From contig LJSV01000014.1 of NCBI GenBank assembly GCA_001314715.1, positions 1-64,000 on the forward strand: a DNA stretch of 64,000 bases. Direction: 5' to 3'. The position numbers and the translations under genes were made by a program. Below the pieces are notes generated by a model, which saw nothing but the letters and a program-made list of their open reading frames with translations, was not told the DNA's origin and searched no databases. Positions within the stretch are counted from its first letter, which is position 1; every line of letters begins with the position of its first letter. This stretch comes from Rhodobacteraceae bacterium HLUCCA12. GTDB lineage: Bacteria > Pseudomonadota > Alphaproteobacteria > Rhodobacterales > Rhodobacteraceae. Shown one piece after another: positions 26,173 through 35,307 of the stretch.

Positions 26173-26187
26173 TTAGGGGCGCATTAA
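26173..26187 (+). promoter_or_regulatory. CtrA-like site upstream of flgE
   Basis: TTAG, seven bases (GGGCGCA), TTAA matches seven of eight positions of the CtrA pattern. It sits 53 bases ahead of the flgE start in an 88-base gap. CtrA activates flagellar genes in Rhodobacterales, which makes the site plausible. Confidence 0.45.
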
Positions 26188-26239
26188 GACCGTTCATGCA
26201 GTGTCGGACGAAACCGGCACAGGCTTGAAAGGTTTGTCA

Positions 26240-27538
26240 ATGTCGACCCTCTACTCTTCGTTCAATGCAGGAATCTCGGGGCTCAATGCCAATTCGACCC
26301 GGCTTTCGGTAATTTCCGACAATATCGCGAACTCGGCGACGGCAGGATACAAGCGTCAAAGCGTTTCGTTCCAGTCCATGATCCTGTCGGCAGGTGGCGA
26401 TGCAGCCTATATGGCCGGCGGGGTGCGCAGCTCGACCATGCGCATGATCGACGAACGCGGCGCGCTCAGTTCCAGCGCCAATCCAACCGATCTGGCGGTG
26501 AACGGGCGCGGGTTTCTGCCCGTCACCAGCAGCGATCAGGGGAATACGCCGATGATGCTGACCACCACCGGCGCGTTCCGCCCGGATGCGCAGGGCGTGT
26601 TGCGCAACGAACACGGCCTTGCGCTGCTGGGCTGGCCCGCCAATCCGGATGGATCCGTGGGCACATATTCGCGCGACACGCCGGGCGGGTTGCAGCCGAT
26701 CCAGATCAACCGCACCCAGTTCGATTCCGACCCCACATCGCAGATCGATCTGCGCCTCAACCTGCCGGCCTCTGCCACGCGCGAAGGTGCCAGCGGTGAA
26801 TCACATGACGTGACGCTGGAATATTATGACCCGGTCGGATCGCCGGAATCGCTGAACATGCGCTTCACGCCGGTCGTTCCGGGCGCGGGAACTTCGAACG
26901 AATGGAACGTCACGATCACTGACTCGGCCAGTGGCTCGGTCGTCGGTGAATACGTCATGGAATTTGACGACGCGCCGCCAAATGCCGGGCGCATGGTTTC
27001 GGTCACGCAACCTGCGGGCGGGGCCGGCGCCCCCTATGATCCGACGACCGGCGAATTGGCCGTCACGGTGGGCAGCCAGTCGATCAGCCTGAATATCGGC
27101 GAGCTTGGCGACAGCGACAGCATCACGCAGATGGCCTCAAGCTTCACGCCGGTTTCCATCACCAAGAACGGCTCGCCGGTTCAGTCGCTTCTCAGTGTCC
27201 AGGTGGACCCCGACGGCATGCTGCGCGGCGTCTACGACTCGGGGCTGGTGCGGGCGATCGCCCAGGTTCCGCTTGTCGATGTTCCCAATCCCAATGGACT
27301 GATATCGCTGGACAACCAAGCCTATCGCGTGTCCGAGGCCAGCGGACCCATGTTCCTGTGGGATGCCGGTGATGGCCCCACGGGCGATCTGATGGGCTTC
27401 ACGCGCGAGGAATCGGCAACCGACATCGCCAATGAACTCACCAACATGATCCAGACCCAGCGTGCCTATTCGTCGAACGCCAAGGTCATCCAGACCGTTG
27501 ACGAGATGTTGCAGGAAACCACCAACATCAAGCGCTGA
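26240..27538 (+). CDS. flgE: Flagellar hook protein FlgE
   Basis: This hook subunit of 432 residues has the rod/hook N-terminus STLYSSFNAGISGLNANSTRLSVISDNIANSATAGYKR and the C-terminal coiled-coil segment EESATDIANELTNMIQTQRAYSSNAKVIQTVDEMLQ. A variable hook domain with Gly/Ser/Asp-rich sequence lies between. It is exported by the flagellar type III apparatus and polymerises outside the cell. I moved the start to 26240, which begins exactly at the family N-terminus. flgK follows after 23 bases. Confidence 0.93.
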   Translation: MSTLYSSFNAGISGLNANSTRLSVISDNIANSATAGYKRQSVSFQSMILSAGGDAAYMAGGVRSSTMRMIDERGALSSSANPTDLAVNGRGFLPVTSSDQGNTPMMLTTTGAFRPDAQGVLRNEHGLALLGWPANPDGSVGTYSRDTPGGLQPIQINRTQFDSDPTSQIDLRLNLPASATREGASGESHDVTLEYYDPVGSPESLNMRFTPVVPGAGTSNEWNVTITDSASGSVVGEYVMEFDDAPPNAGRMVSVTQPAGGAGAPYDPTTGELAVTVGSQSISLNIGELGDSDSITQMASSFTPVSITKNGSPVQSLLSVQVDPDGMLRGVYDSGLVRAIAQVPLVDVPNPNGLISLDNQAYRVSEASGPMFLWDAGDGPTGDLMGFTREESATDIANELTNMIQTQRAYSSNAKVIQTVDEMLQETTNIKR

Positions 27539-27561
27539 CCCAGAACGACGGAGGGTGACGG

Positions 27562-28998
27562 ATGAGTATCAACAGCGCCATTTCCGCCGCGATGTCCGGC
27601 CTGACCGCCCAATCGCGCGCGATTCATGTGATTTCCGCCAATGTGGCCAACTCGATGACCGAAGGCTACGCCACGCGGCGACTGAATGTCGCGTCGTCGG
27701 TTGTCGGGGGCGGTGTGCGCGTCGTCGATGTCGAACGGCAGACCGATCCCATCCTCGACGGGCTGTTGCGCCAATCCGGCGGTGCCACCGCCGGAAGCGA
27801 CACCCAGCTGGACTTCTGGAACCGGATCGAGCAGGCGATCGGCCTGCCCGGCGATCCTCACGGCCTGACCGGCAAGGTCGCGACGCTGGAAAACGCGCTG
27901 GTGTCGGCCGCCGCACGGCCGGATCTGGACCATCGGCTGTCGGCCGTGGCCGATGCCGGAAACGATCTTGCCGGCCATCTCAACGCGCTGGAAAAGCAGG
28001 TCCAGTCCCAGCGCCAGGGTGCCGATGCAGCAATCGGTGCCGATGTCGACGCGCTCAATCTGGGGCTGGAGCGCATCGCCGTTCTCAACCGCAATATCGT
28101 CAGGCTACAGGCGCAGGGCCATCAGGCCCTGGGCCTTGCGGACGAACGCCAGAAGCTCATCGCGTCGCTGTCCGAGATCGTGCCGATACGCGAATTTCAA
28201 CACCCTGACGGCCGGATCGCCCTCTATTCCGAGGGCGGGCACCTCCTGCTCGATACCAGGCCGGCCGAGCTTTCGTTTGCGACCAGCCCGGCCATGGATG
28301 CGTCTATGGCACTGGAGGATGGCACACTGTCGGGCCTGCGCGTGAACGGTCAGGCGCTCTCGACCGCGCAGACCGGGCCGTTGGCCGGGGGGCGGTTGGC
28401 GGCGAATTTTGCCATTCGCGATGTCGATGCCCCCTCCGCGCAAACCGCGCTCGATCGGATCGCCCGAAGCCTTGTCGAACGGTTTCAGGATCCGGCCACC
28501 GATCCGACAACCGCGCCGGGCCAGCCGGGCCTGTTCACCGATTTCGGCTTGGCGCTCGATCCGGCACAGATCGACGGTCTGGCCGGGCGCCTGGCCCTCA
28601 GCGACACCGTGCTACCCGAAGCCGGCGGCGATCTCTGGAAATTGCGCACAGGTCTTGGTGCCGCTGTTCCCGGCGCGGTGGGCGATGATCGCCAGTTGCA
28701 GCGCTGGGTGGAGGCGTTGCAGCGCCCGCTTCCCGGCGAGACCGGCAGCGCGACACGCAGCTTTGCCGACAACGTGGGACAGACGATTTCGGGCATAAGC
28801 CAGGCCCGCCACGCCACCGAGGAACGGGCAACGCACGCTCAAGCCTATCATGCCGAGTTGCAGCACCAGGCGCTGTCGATGGGCGTCGATGTGGATTCCG
28901 AGATGCAACGCCTTCTCCAGGTCGAAAAGGCGCACGCCGCCAACGCCCGTCTGCTTCAGGTCGCGGACGACCTGATGCGCCAGATACTGGAGATCTGA
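27562..28998 (+). CDS. flgK: Flagellar hook-associated protein 1 FlgK
   Basis: This hook-filament junction protein has 478 residues. The N-terminal MSINSAISAAMSGLTAQSRAIHVISANVANSMTEGYA is the family signature. The C-terminal heptad-rich segment SMGVDVDSEMQRLLQVEKAHAANARLLQVADDLMRQILE matches the conserved FlgK terminus. The middle is variable. A GGAGGGTG site precedes the ATG. flgL starts 3 bases after the stop. Confidence 0.92.
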   Translation: MSINSAISAAMSGLTAQSRAIHVISANVANSMTEGYATRRLNVASSVVGGGVRVVDVERQTDPILDGLLRQSGGATAGSDTQLDFWNRIEQAIGLPGDPHGLTGKVATLENALVSAAARPDLDHRLSAVADAGNDLAGHLNALEKQVQSQRQGADAAIGADVDALNLGLERIAVLNRNIVRLQAQGHQALGLADERQKLIASLSEIVPIREFQHPDGRIALYSEGGHLLLDTRPAELSFATSPAMDASMALEDGTLSGLRVNGQALSTAQTGPLAGGRLAANFAIRDVDAPSAQTALDRIARSLVERFQDPATDPTTAPGQPGLFTDFGLALDPAQIDGLAGRLALSDTVLPEAGGDLWKLRTGLGAAVPGAVGDDRQLQRWVEALQRPLPGETGSATRSFADNVGQTISGISQARHATEERATHAQAYHAELQHQALSMGVDVDSEMQRLLQVEKAHAANARLLQVADDLMRQILEI

Positions 28999-29000
28999 TC

Positions 29001-30011
29001 ATGTCCTGGGTTTCGCTGGGCAGCCTGGCCCTTCCGTTCCAGATGCAACGCAATGGCGTCCAGTTGCGCGATTCCGTGGCGCAACATAGTGCCGAACTGA
29101 CCACCGGCCGGGTCGCGGCCCCGCAGCAACACTTGCGGGGCGATCTGGGCGAACTCGCGGTCATCGAATCGCGGCTGGGCCGGATTCAGACCTATGAGAC
29201 GGTCATCGGGCAGAATGAAACCGTGCTGGAAACCGCCCAAACCTCGTTGCAACGCTTCGCGTCTCTCGGGGCCCTGCTGTCAAACCAGGTTCTGACCGCG
29301 GCTTTCGCCGATTCCGGCGATCAAAGCTATGAATCCGTCGGTTCCGCCGCGCGCACCGCGCTGGGCGACATGGTGTCGGTTCTATCGGTCAGCGTTGCGG
29401 GCCGCACGCTTTTTTCCGGCGCGGCCGTTGATCGCGGCCCGCTCGTTTCCGCCGACCAGATCCTTGCCGAAGTGGAAACCGCCGTGAGCGGCCTGCAAAC
29501 CGCCGATGAAATACACGCAACGCTCGAAAGCTTCTTCCTTGACCCCGGCGGGGTGTTCGAGACCGCGATCTATCAGGGTACTGGCCAGTCGCCAGGCGGC
29601 GCCCTTGACGATGCACAGGTCGCATCGCCGCTTCCCGATGCCGCTGATCCAGCCATCCGGCGGCATCTGATGGCCGTGACGATGGCCGCATTGATGGAGG
29701 ATCCGGATCTCGGCCTCAGCCGCGCCGAAACCCGCAACCTGGCCTTCAAGACGATGGAAGAGATTGAATCCAACGGGGGCGCGGTCACGGGCCTGCAGGC
29801 GGGAATCGGGTTTGACCAGGAACTGCTGGAACAGCGCCTGCAACGCCTCTCGCATGAGCGTGACTCGCTGGTTCGGGCGCGCCAGGGCCTGATCGGAACC
29901 GATCCGTTCGAATCGGCCAGCGTGCTGGAAGAAACCCGCCATCGCCTTGAATCGCTTTACGCGCTCACGTCCAGGATATCGCGGCTTTCGTTGCTGGAGT
30001 ACTTGCGGTGA
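29001..30011 (+). CDS. flgL: Flagellar hook-associated protein 3 FlgL
   Basis: This 336-residue flagellin-like junction protein has helical ends: the N-terminal LALPFQMQRNGVQLRDSVAQHSAELTTGR and a C-terminal segment LEETRHRLESLYALTSRISRLSLLEYL. The central part carries VSVAGRTLFSGAAVDRGPLVSADQ, comparable to the FlgL FSG motif. It caps the hook before filament growth. It overlaps the following flgI start by four bases. Confidence 0.88.
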   Translation: MSWVSLGSLALPFQMQRNGVQLRDSVAQHSAELTTGRVAAPQQHLRGDLGELAVIESRLGRIQTYETVIGQNETVLETAQTSLQRFASLGALLSNQVLTAAFADSGDQSYESVGSAARTALGDMVSVLSVSVAGRTLFSGAAVDRGPLVSADQILAEVETAVSGLQTADEIHATLESFFLDPGGVFETAIYQGTGQSPGGALDDAQVASPLPDAADPAIRRHLMAVTMAALMEDPDLGLSRAETRNLAFKTMEEIESNGGAVTGLQAGIGFDQELLEQRLQRLSHERDSLVRARQGLIGTDPFESASVLEETRHRLESLYALTSRISRLSLLEYLR

Positions 30012-31105
30012 TCGCCCGGGCGATCCTGATCCTCGCACTTCTTCTGGGGCAGGCGGCCTCGGCGGGGATCCGGCTCAAGGATCTGGTCGAATTCGACGGT
30101 GTGCGCGGCAATGATCTGATCGGCTACGGGCTTGTCGTGGGCCTCGACGGGTCTGGCGACGGGTTGCGCAACGCGCCCTTCACCGAAGACATGATGGCCA
30201 ATATCCTTGAACGTCTGGGTGTGAATGTCACGGGTGAGCAGTTTCGCCCGCGCAATGTTGCGGCGGTGCTTGTCACAGCGGCGCTGCCGCCCTTTTCACG
30301 GGCGGGGTCGCGGGTGGACGTGACCGTTTCTGCGATCGGCGACGCCGAAAGCCTTTACGGCGGAACGCTGGTCATGACGCCGCTCAACGGTGCCGACGGG
30401 CAGATCTATGCCGTGGCCCAGGGCACGGTGATTGCCGGCGGGGTCGCCGCGCGTGGTGATGCCGCCGAGGTTGTCGAGGGCGTGCCGACGGCAGGCGCGA
30501 TTCCCGGTGGCGCCCGGGTCGAGCGGGAAGTGGATTTCGAACTCGCTTCGCTCACGCGGGTCCGGCTGGCCCTGCGCGAGGCCGATTTCACCACGGCGCT
30601 GCGGATCGAACAGGCGATCAACACGCATTTCGGGCGCAGCGCCGCGGCCATGCAGGACGCAGGCACCGTCGTTCTGGACGTGGCCGCGACGCGACAGCCA
30701 TCGGCTGCGCATGCGCTGAGCGCGGTCGAGAACCTTGTCGTGTCGCCGGCAGCGCGTGCGCGGGTCGTGATCGACCAGCGGTCGGGCACCATCGTCATGG
30801 GCGAGGACGTGCGCATCAGCCGTGTGGCGGTGGCGCAGGGCGGGCTGACCCTGCGGGTCGACGAAACGCCGATCGCCGTTCAGCCAAATCCTTTCACGCC
30901 TGGCGACGTGGTCGTCGTGCCGCGCACCGAGGCAGAGATCGCCCACGAGCCGGGCACCGGCCTGGCCGAGGTTGACGGCGGCACGACCCTGGCTGGCGTG
31001 ATCGAGGGGATGAACGCGCTGGGGGTAGGCCCCCATGACATGATCGACATCCTCAACACGATCAGTGCCGCCGGCGCCCTGCACGCCGAACTGATCGTGC
31101 GATGA
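30008..31105 (+). CDS. flgI: Flagellar P-ring protein FlgI
   Basis: This periplasmic protein of 365 residues begins with a GTG that overlaps the flgL stop. The signal peptide is MIARAILILALLLGQAASA. The family core includes IRLKDLVEFDGVRGNDLIGYGLVVGLDGSGD and the C-terminal TLAGVIEGMNALGVGPHDMIDIL. FlgI forms the P-ring bushing in the peptidoglycan layer. It is the last flagellar gene here; its chaperone FlgA and the L-ring gene flgH are not in the window. Confidence 0.94.
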   Translation: MIARAILILALLLGQAASAGIRLKDLVEFDGVRGNDLIGYGLVVGLDGSGDGLRNAPFTEDMMANILERLGVNVTGEQFRPRNVAAVLVTAALPPFSRAGSRVDVTVSAIGDAESLYGGTLVMTPLNGADGQIYAVAQGTVIAGGVAARGDAAEVVEGVPTAGAIPGGARVEREVDFELASLTRVRLALREADFTTALRIEQAINTHFGRSAAAMQDAGTVVLDVAATRQPSAAHALSAVENLVVSPAARARVVIDQRSGTIVMGEDVRISRVAVAQGGLTLRVDETPIAVQPNPFTPGDVVVVPRTEAEIAHEPGTGLAEVDGGTTLAGVIEGMNALGVGPHDMIDILNTISAAGALHAELIVR

Positions 31106-31119
31106 CGCGCCCTGTTGGC

Positions 31120-32721
31120 CTATCCATGCGCGGTGCGATCGCCCAGGATCAGATCGGCGGCTTTCTCGGCGATCATCAGCGTGGGCGAATTGGTGTTGCC
31201 GCTGGTGATGGTAGGCATGATCGAGGCATCGGCGACCCGCAACCCCTCGACCCCATGCACGCGCAGGTCCGGCCCGACCACGGCATGCGGGTCGCAGCCC
31301 ATCCGCGCCGTTCCGACGGGGTGAAAGATCGTCGTCCCGATCTGTCCGGCCGCTTGGGCCAGTTCCTCGTCCGTCCGCGGATCGGGGCCGGGGCGAAACT
31401 CCTCCGGATGATAGCGCGCAAGCGGTTCGGCCGCCATGATGCGCCGCGTCAGCCGGATCGCCCGTGCGGCCACGCGGCGGTCGGCCTCGTCGGACAGATA
31501 GTTGGGGGCAATCTCGGGCGGCGTCATGGCATCCGGGGCAGTCAGTCGCACATGGCCCCGGCTTTGCGGCCGCAAATGGCACACGCTGGCGGTAATGGCA
31601 GGAAACGGGTGCAGATCCTCGCCAAAGGCATCAAGGCTCAGTGGTTGTACGTGATACTCCAGATCCGCGCGATCGACATCGGGACCCGAGCGGGCAAAGG
31701 CGCCCATCTGGCTGGGCGCCATCGACATCGGTCCGGTCCGGCGCAGCGCGTATTCCAGCGCGATCTTTCCCTTGCCCCACAGGCTTTGGGTCATGGTGTT
31801 GAGGGTTTTCGCACCCGTCACCCGATAGGCCATGCGAAGCTGCAGATGGTCCTGAAGCTTCTCGCCCGCATCGCAATCGTGGCGCATCTCGATCCCCATC
31901 GAACGCAGGAACGTCGCCGGACCGATGCCGGACAACTGCAGCAGTTGCGCCGATCCGATCGCGCCGGAACACAGGATCACCCCGCCTCCGGCGCGTGCCT
32001 CGTGCAGGGTGTCCCCACGCCGGTAACGAACGCCGGTGCAGCGATTGCCGTCAAAGATCAGCCCCTGCGCATGGGCATGGGTTTCGATCTTCAGCGTATC
32101 GCGCCCGCGCACCGGTCGCAAAAACGCGCGCGCGGCGTTCCAGCGCCAGCCAGAGCGTTGATTGACCTTGAAATATCCCACGCCTTCGTTGTCGCCTGTG
32201 TTGAAGTCGTCGCTTGCCGGAATGCCGCAAGCCACCGCGGCCCGCGCCCAGTCGTCAAGGATCTCCCAGCGCAGGCGCTGGTTCTCGACCCGCCATTCGC
32301 CACCGGTTCCGTGGAACGCCGGGTCGGCGTGGCCCGCCGCATAATCCTCGTGCTTGCGAAAATAGGGCAGCACGTCGTCCCAGCCCCATCCGGTGTTGCC
32401 CATCTGGCGCCAGTGGTCGTAATCGGCCGCCTGGCCACGCAGATACAGCATCCCGTTGATCGACGAACACCCGCCCAGAACCTTGCCGCGCGGATACAGC
32501 AGGCTGCGCCCACCCAGGCCGGGTTCGGCACGGGTGCGCAGCCGCCAGTCGGTGCGGGGGTTGTCGATGCAATACAGGTAGCCGATCGGAACATGGACCC
32601 ACAGATAGTTGTCGCGGCCACCTGCCTCCAGCAGCAGGACCTTGCCGCTGGCGCTGAGCCTGTTGGCCAGAAGCGAGCCGGCCGTGCCTGCCCCGACGAT
32701 GATGTAATCCCAGTCCGCCAT
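31120..32721 (-). CDS. GMC-family FAD alcohol/choline dehydrogenase-like oxidoreductase
   Basis: This 533-residue flavoenzyme has an N-terminal dinucleotide motif DYIIVGAGTAGSLLANRL. The GMC signature 1 region is RGKVLGGCSSINGMLYLRG and signature 2 is LCSGAIGSAQLLQLSGIG. The C-terminal catalytic His/Asn are in FHPVGTARMG and SGNTNSPTLMIAEKAAD. It oxidises an alcohol. Choline dehydrogenase is only one possibility, since no bet genes flank it. It is monocistronic and convergent with flgI, with 14 bases between the stops. Confidence 0.9.
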   Translation of the reverse strand: MADWDYIIVGAGTAGSLLANRLSASGKVLLLEAGGRDNYLWVHVPIGYLYCIDNPRTDWRLRTRAEPGLGGRSLLYPRGKVLGGCSSINGMLYLRGQAADYDHWRQMGNTGWGWDDVLPYFRKHEDYAAGHADPAFHGTGGEWRVENQRLRWEILDDWARAAVACGIPASDDFNTGDNEGVGYFKVNQRSGWRWNAARAFLRPVRGRDTLKIETHAHAQGLIFDGNRCTGVRYRRGDTLHEARAGGGVILCSGAIGSAQLLQLSGIGPATFLRSMGIEMRHDCDAGEKLQDHLQLRMAYRVTGAKTLNTMTQSLWGKGKIALEYALRRTGPMSMAPSQMGAFARSGPDVDRADLEYHVQPLSLDAFGEDLHPFPAITASVCHLRPQSRGHVRLTAPDAMTPPEIAPNYLSDEADRRVAARAIRLTRRIMAAEPLARYHPEEFRPGPDPRTDEELAQAAGQIGTTIFHPVGTARMGCDPHAVVGPDLRVHGVEGLRVADASIMPTITSGNTNSPTLMIAEKAADLILGDRTAHG

Positions 32722-32941
32722 TCTTCCCCCGCAACCTGCCCCAACGGATGCGCGCGCACACTAGCATGTCGCCCCGGCGATGCAACGGCGCCGATCACAG
32801 CTGTAGCGCCTTTGCGCGGCCTGGCCCCAAGGGGTAGCGATTGTGGAACAGGGGCCGTTTTGCTATTTTTTCGGTTGGTTGACACAGGGTCCGCGTGCTG
32901 GTTGCGAAAGCCGCGCATCCCTCCCCAGGACAGGGCCACAG

Positions 32942-33250
32942 ATGAGATATTCCGTATTCGCAGCGGTCTGGTTGCTGGCGATGCTCGGCCCGCCGGCTGC
33001 GTTGGCCGGACCTGTGGAAGCCGCATGCAACCGGTCGGACCGGCCGGGCGCGAACCGGGCGCTGTGCCGCTGCATCGATGCCGTCGCGCAACAAACGCTG
33101 ACCCATTACGAACAGGGTCGCGCGGCGCTGTTTTTCACGGACCCGGACGAAGCGCAGCGGGTGCGCATGTCGCGCAGCGCCACCGACAATGCGTTCTGGG
33201 GGCGCTATCGCGCGTTTGGCGAGACCGCAGAGCGCAGTTGCACGCGCTAA
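32942..33250 (+). CDS. Small secreted Cys-containing protein, unknown function
   Basis: This 102-residue protein has a signal peptide (MRYSVFAAVWLLAMLGPPAALA) and four cysteines: ACNRSD, LCRCIDAV and a terminal SCTR. The helical core ALFFTDPDEAQRVRMSRSATDNAFWGRYRAFG looks like a compact disulfide-bonded domain. I recognise this pattern as recurrent in Rhodobacteraceae but know no demonstrated function. The signal peptide sets the start at 32942, not the track's 32843. Confidence 0.7.
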   Translation: MRYSVFAAVWLLAMLGPPAALAGPVEAACNRSDRPGANRALCRCIDAVAQQTLTHYEQGRAALFFTDPDEAQRVRMSRSATDNAFWGRYRAFGETAERSCTR

Positions 33251-33255
33251 GCGCG

Positions 33256-33711
33256 TCAGCGCAGATCACCGTTGGACAGTCGATCAAGGGCTGCGGTGCT
33301 GGCGCGCTCGATCAGCGTGACGACCTCATCGAACCCGCCGACGAGATAAGGATCGGGCACGTCGCCGCCGATCCCCGCGAAATCCAGAAAACGCGCCGTT
33401 GCCGCGGTGGCGTCGGGCGGCGAGGATGCCCGCGCGTCGGCCAGGTTGCGCGCATCCATCGCCAGGATCAGCTCAAACCGGGTGAAATCCGCCCACGAAA
33501 GCTGGCGCGCGCGCAGGTCCGAAAGATCGTAGCCGCGCTTGTAGGCTGCGCTCAGTGCGCGCGGATCGGGTGGCGCGCCGACATGCCAGCCGCCGGTGCC
33601 TGCGCTGTCGAAGCGCAGCGACAGTTCCCTGTGCGCGGCCATGCTGCGCATGACCCCGTGCGCTGTCGGCGAGCGGCAGATATTGCCCAGACACAGCAAC
33701 AGCACGTTCAT
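33256..33711 (-). CDS. Low-molecular-weight protein tyrosine phosphatase
   Basis: This cytosolic phosphatase of 151 residues has the active-site loop LLCLGNICRSPTAHGV (C-X5-R-S near the N-terminus) and the catalytic acid in DVPDPYLVGGFDEV. The length is typical. I chose the ATG at 33711, since the motif must start near residue 7. It overlaps the end of the EamA gene by four bases, so the two are co-translated. There is no exopolysaccharide context, so the target is unknown. Confidence 0.9.
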   Translation of the reverse strand: MNVLLLCLGNICRSPTAHGVMRSMAAHRELSLRFDSAGTGGWHVGAPPDPRALSAAYKRGYDLSDLRARQLSWADFTRFELILAMDARNLADARASSPPDATAATARFLDFAGIGGDVPDPYLVGGFDEVVTLIERASTAALDRLSNGDLR

Positions 33712-34580
33712 TGCATCTCTTTCTGCCTGGCGCGCCAAAGCGTGAACAACCCGGCGCAAACAACAATCACGGCGCCGACCGCCACATTCGGGCGCAGGGT
33801 TTCGCCAAACACACCGATGCCGATGAAGCTGACGAAGACCAGTTGAAGATACGCAAATGGCTGAATCGCGCTGGCCTCGGCCACTTCATAGGCGCGGATC
33901 AGCAGATAATGGCTGAGCGCTGCGGTCAGGCACAAGAGGCCCATCCAGGCCCAGTCGGACGGGGTCATCGGTTCCCAGAACCAGACGCCGACCACGGTGG
34001 TGAACACCGCGCCGGCGACACCGGTCCAAAAGAAGCTGACCGCCGCGCTGTCATTGCGCGAGACAAAGCGCGTCAGCAACCCGTAGAGGGCGAACATCAG
34101 CGCCGCCAGAAGCGGGATCAGCGCTGCCGGATGGAACACGCCATACCCTGGTTCCAGGATGATGATAACGCCGACAAAGCCGATGCCGATGGCGCTCCAG
34201 CGCCGCCATCCCACCTTCTCGCCCAGAACGGGGCCGGAAAGCGCGGCAACCAGAAGCGGATAGACGGCAAAGACCGCGTGGCTTTCGACCAGCCCCAGTG
34301 CCACGAAACCGGCGACCATGACGCAGACCTCGGCTGCCAGCAGAAGACCGCGAAAGATCTGCGTCAACGGCCGTCGGCTTCGCACGGCTTGGCGGATGCC
34401 GCCTGCCTTGTGCTTGGCGATGGCGATGACGAAGGCCGCGAAAAACCAGTAGCGGATCATGATGACCATGAAGACGTTGTATTCCCCAGCCAGATGGCGC
34501 GAGATACCGTCCTGCATCGCAAAGACGAAAGCTGTGGAGACCATCAGCCAGATGCCGAGCCTGGTGTTCTGATCGGTCAT
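33708..34580 (-). CDS. EamA/DMT-family membrane transporter
   Basis: This 290-residue inner-membrane protein has ten predicted helices in two EamA repeats. The first begins GIWLMVSTAFVFAMQDGISRHL, and the second is around AALMFALYGLLTRFVSRNDS. The sequence FGETLRPNVAVGAVIVVCAGLF closes the second repeat. It is a drug/metabolite-type exporter of unknown substrate. The start at 34580 gives the family N-terminus. The gene overlaps mnmD upstream and the phosphatase downstream by four bases each, forming a three-gene unit. Confidence 0.87.
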   Translation of the reverse strand: MTDQNTRLGIWLMVSTAFVFAMQDGISRHLAGEYNVFMVIMIRYWFFAAFVIAIAKHKAGGIRQAVRSRRPLTQIFRGLLLAAEVCVMVAGFVALGLVESHAVFAVYPLLVAALSGPVLGEKVGWRRWSAIGIGFVGVIIILEPGYGVFHPAALIPLLAALMFALYGLLTRFVSRNDSAAVSFFWTGVAGAVFTTVVGVWFWEPMTPSDWAWMGLLCLTAALSHYLLIRAYEVAEASAIQPFAYLQLVFVSFIGIGVFGETLRPNVAVGAVIVVCAGLFTLWRARQKEMQ

Positions 34581-35251
34581 GCACTGCCCCCGTTCAGCCG
34601 TCCTGCCGTCATATGTTTCTTGCGGCCGAACCCGGCCTTGCGGGTGACGGCAAAACCCGCCCCCTCCAATGCGCGGCGAACGTGGCCGGCGGCGGTATAG
34701 GTGGCAAAGGTTCCACCCGGCACCGTGTGGCGCGCAACCTCGGCCATCAGGGTTTCGCCCCAAAGTTCGGGGTTTCGGGCTGGCGAAAAGCCGTCCAGAA
34801 ACCATGCATCCGCGCGGCTCTGCCAGCGTGGCAGCGTATCGCGCGCATCGCCGATATGGATTTCGGCCGTAACAGCGGGAAGCTCCAGCATCCGCACCGG
34901 CCCCGATGCTGCCGCCCAGGCCGCAACCATCACATCCGCCCCCGGCAGGTCGAATGCAGACAGCGCGCGGGCCATGTCATCGGGCGGCAGCGGGAATGCC
35001 TCGAACGAGGTGAAGCGCAGCTGTCCCGGTCCGGTCCAACACGCCATGGCCGCCAGCAGGTTCAGGCCGGTGCCAAAGCCCAGCTCGGCGATGTGAAAAC
35101 CGGGGGCAAAGCGGTCAGGCAGCCCGTTTCCGTCCAGAAAGACGTGGCGCGCTTCGTCCAGACCGGCGCCGATGGTGAAATAGGGGTCGTCAAAGCGCGT
35201 GCTGACGGGCGTGCCGTTCTCGGTCCATAGCAAGGGGGCAGGCTGGCGCAT
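34577..35251 (-). CDS. mnmD: tRNA U34 methyltransferase domain protein MnmD (MnmC N-terminal half)
   Basis: This SAM-dependent methyltransferase of about 224 residues has VSTRFDDPYFT, the SAM motif AELGFGTGLNLLAA and the family hallmark DAWFLDGFSPARNPELW. It performs the last methylation to mnm5(s2)U34 in tRNA. In E. coli this domain is fused to the FAD oxidase in MnmC; here it is separate and divergent from that partner. The start could also be the ATG at 35284. Confidence 0.85.
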   Translation of the reverse strand: MRQPAPLLWTENGTPVSTRFDDPYFTIGAGLDEARHVFLDGNGLPDRFAPGFHIAELGFGTGLNLLAAMACWTGPGQLRFTSFEAFPLPPDDMARALSAFDLPGADVMVAAWAAASGPVRMLELPAVTAEIHIGDARDTLPRWQSRADAWFLDGFSPARNPELWGETLMAEVARHTVPGGTFATYTAAGHVRRALEGAGFAVTRKAGFGRKKHMTAGRLNGGSA

Positions 35252-35307
35252 GAGGTCCGTCTGGGCTAGGGCTGGCGGGACCATGGCGCGCAGCAAAGGG
35301 TTTTGCA

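Noticed and set aside
31102-33846. 914-residue plus-strand ORF
   Set aside because: It is antisense to the GMC oxidoreductase and the phosphatase gene, has Arg/His/Gln-rich shadow composition and contains no domain signal.
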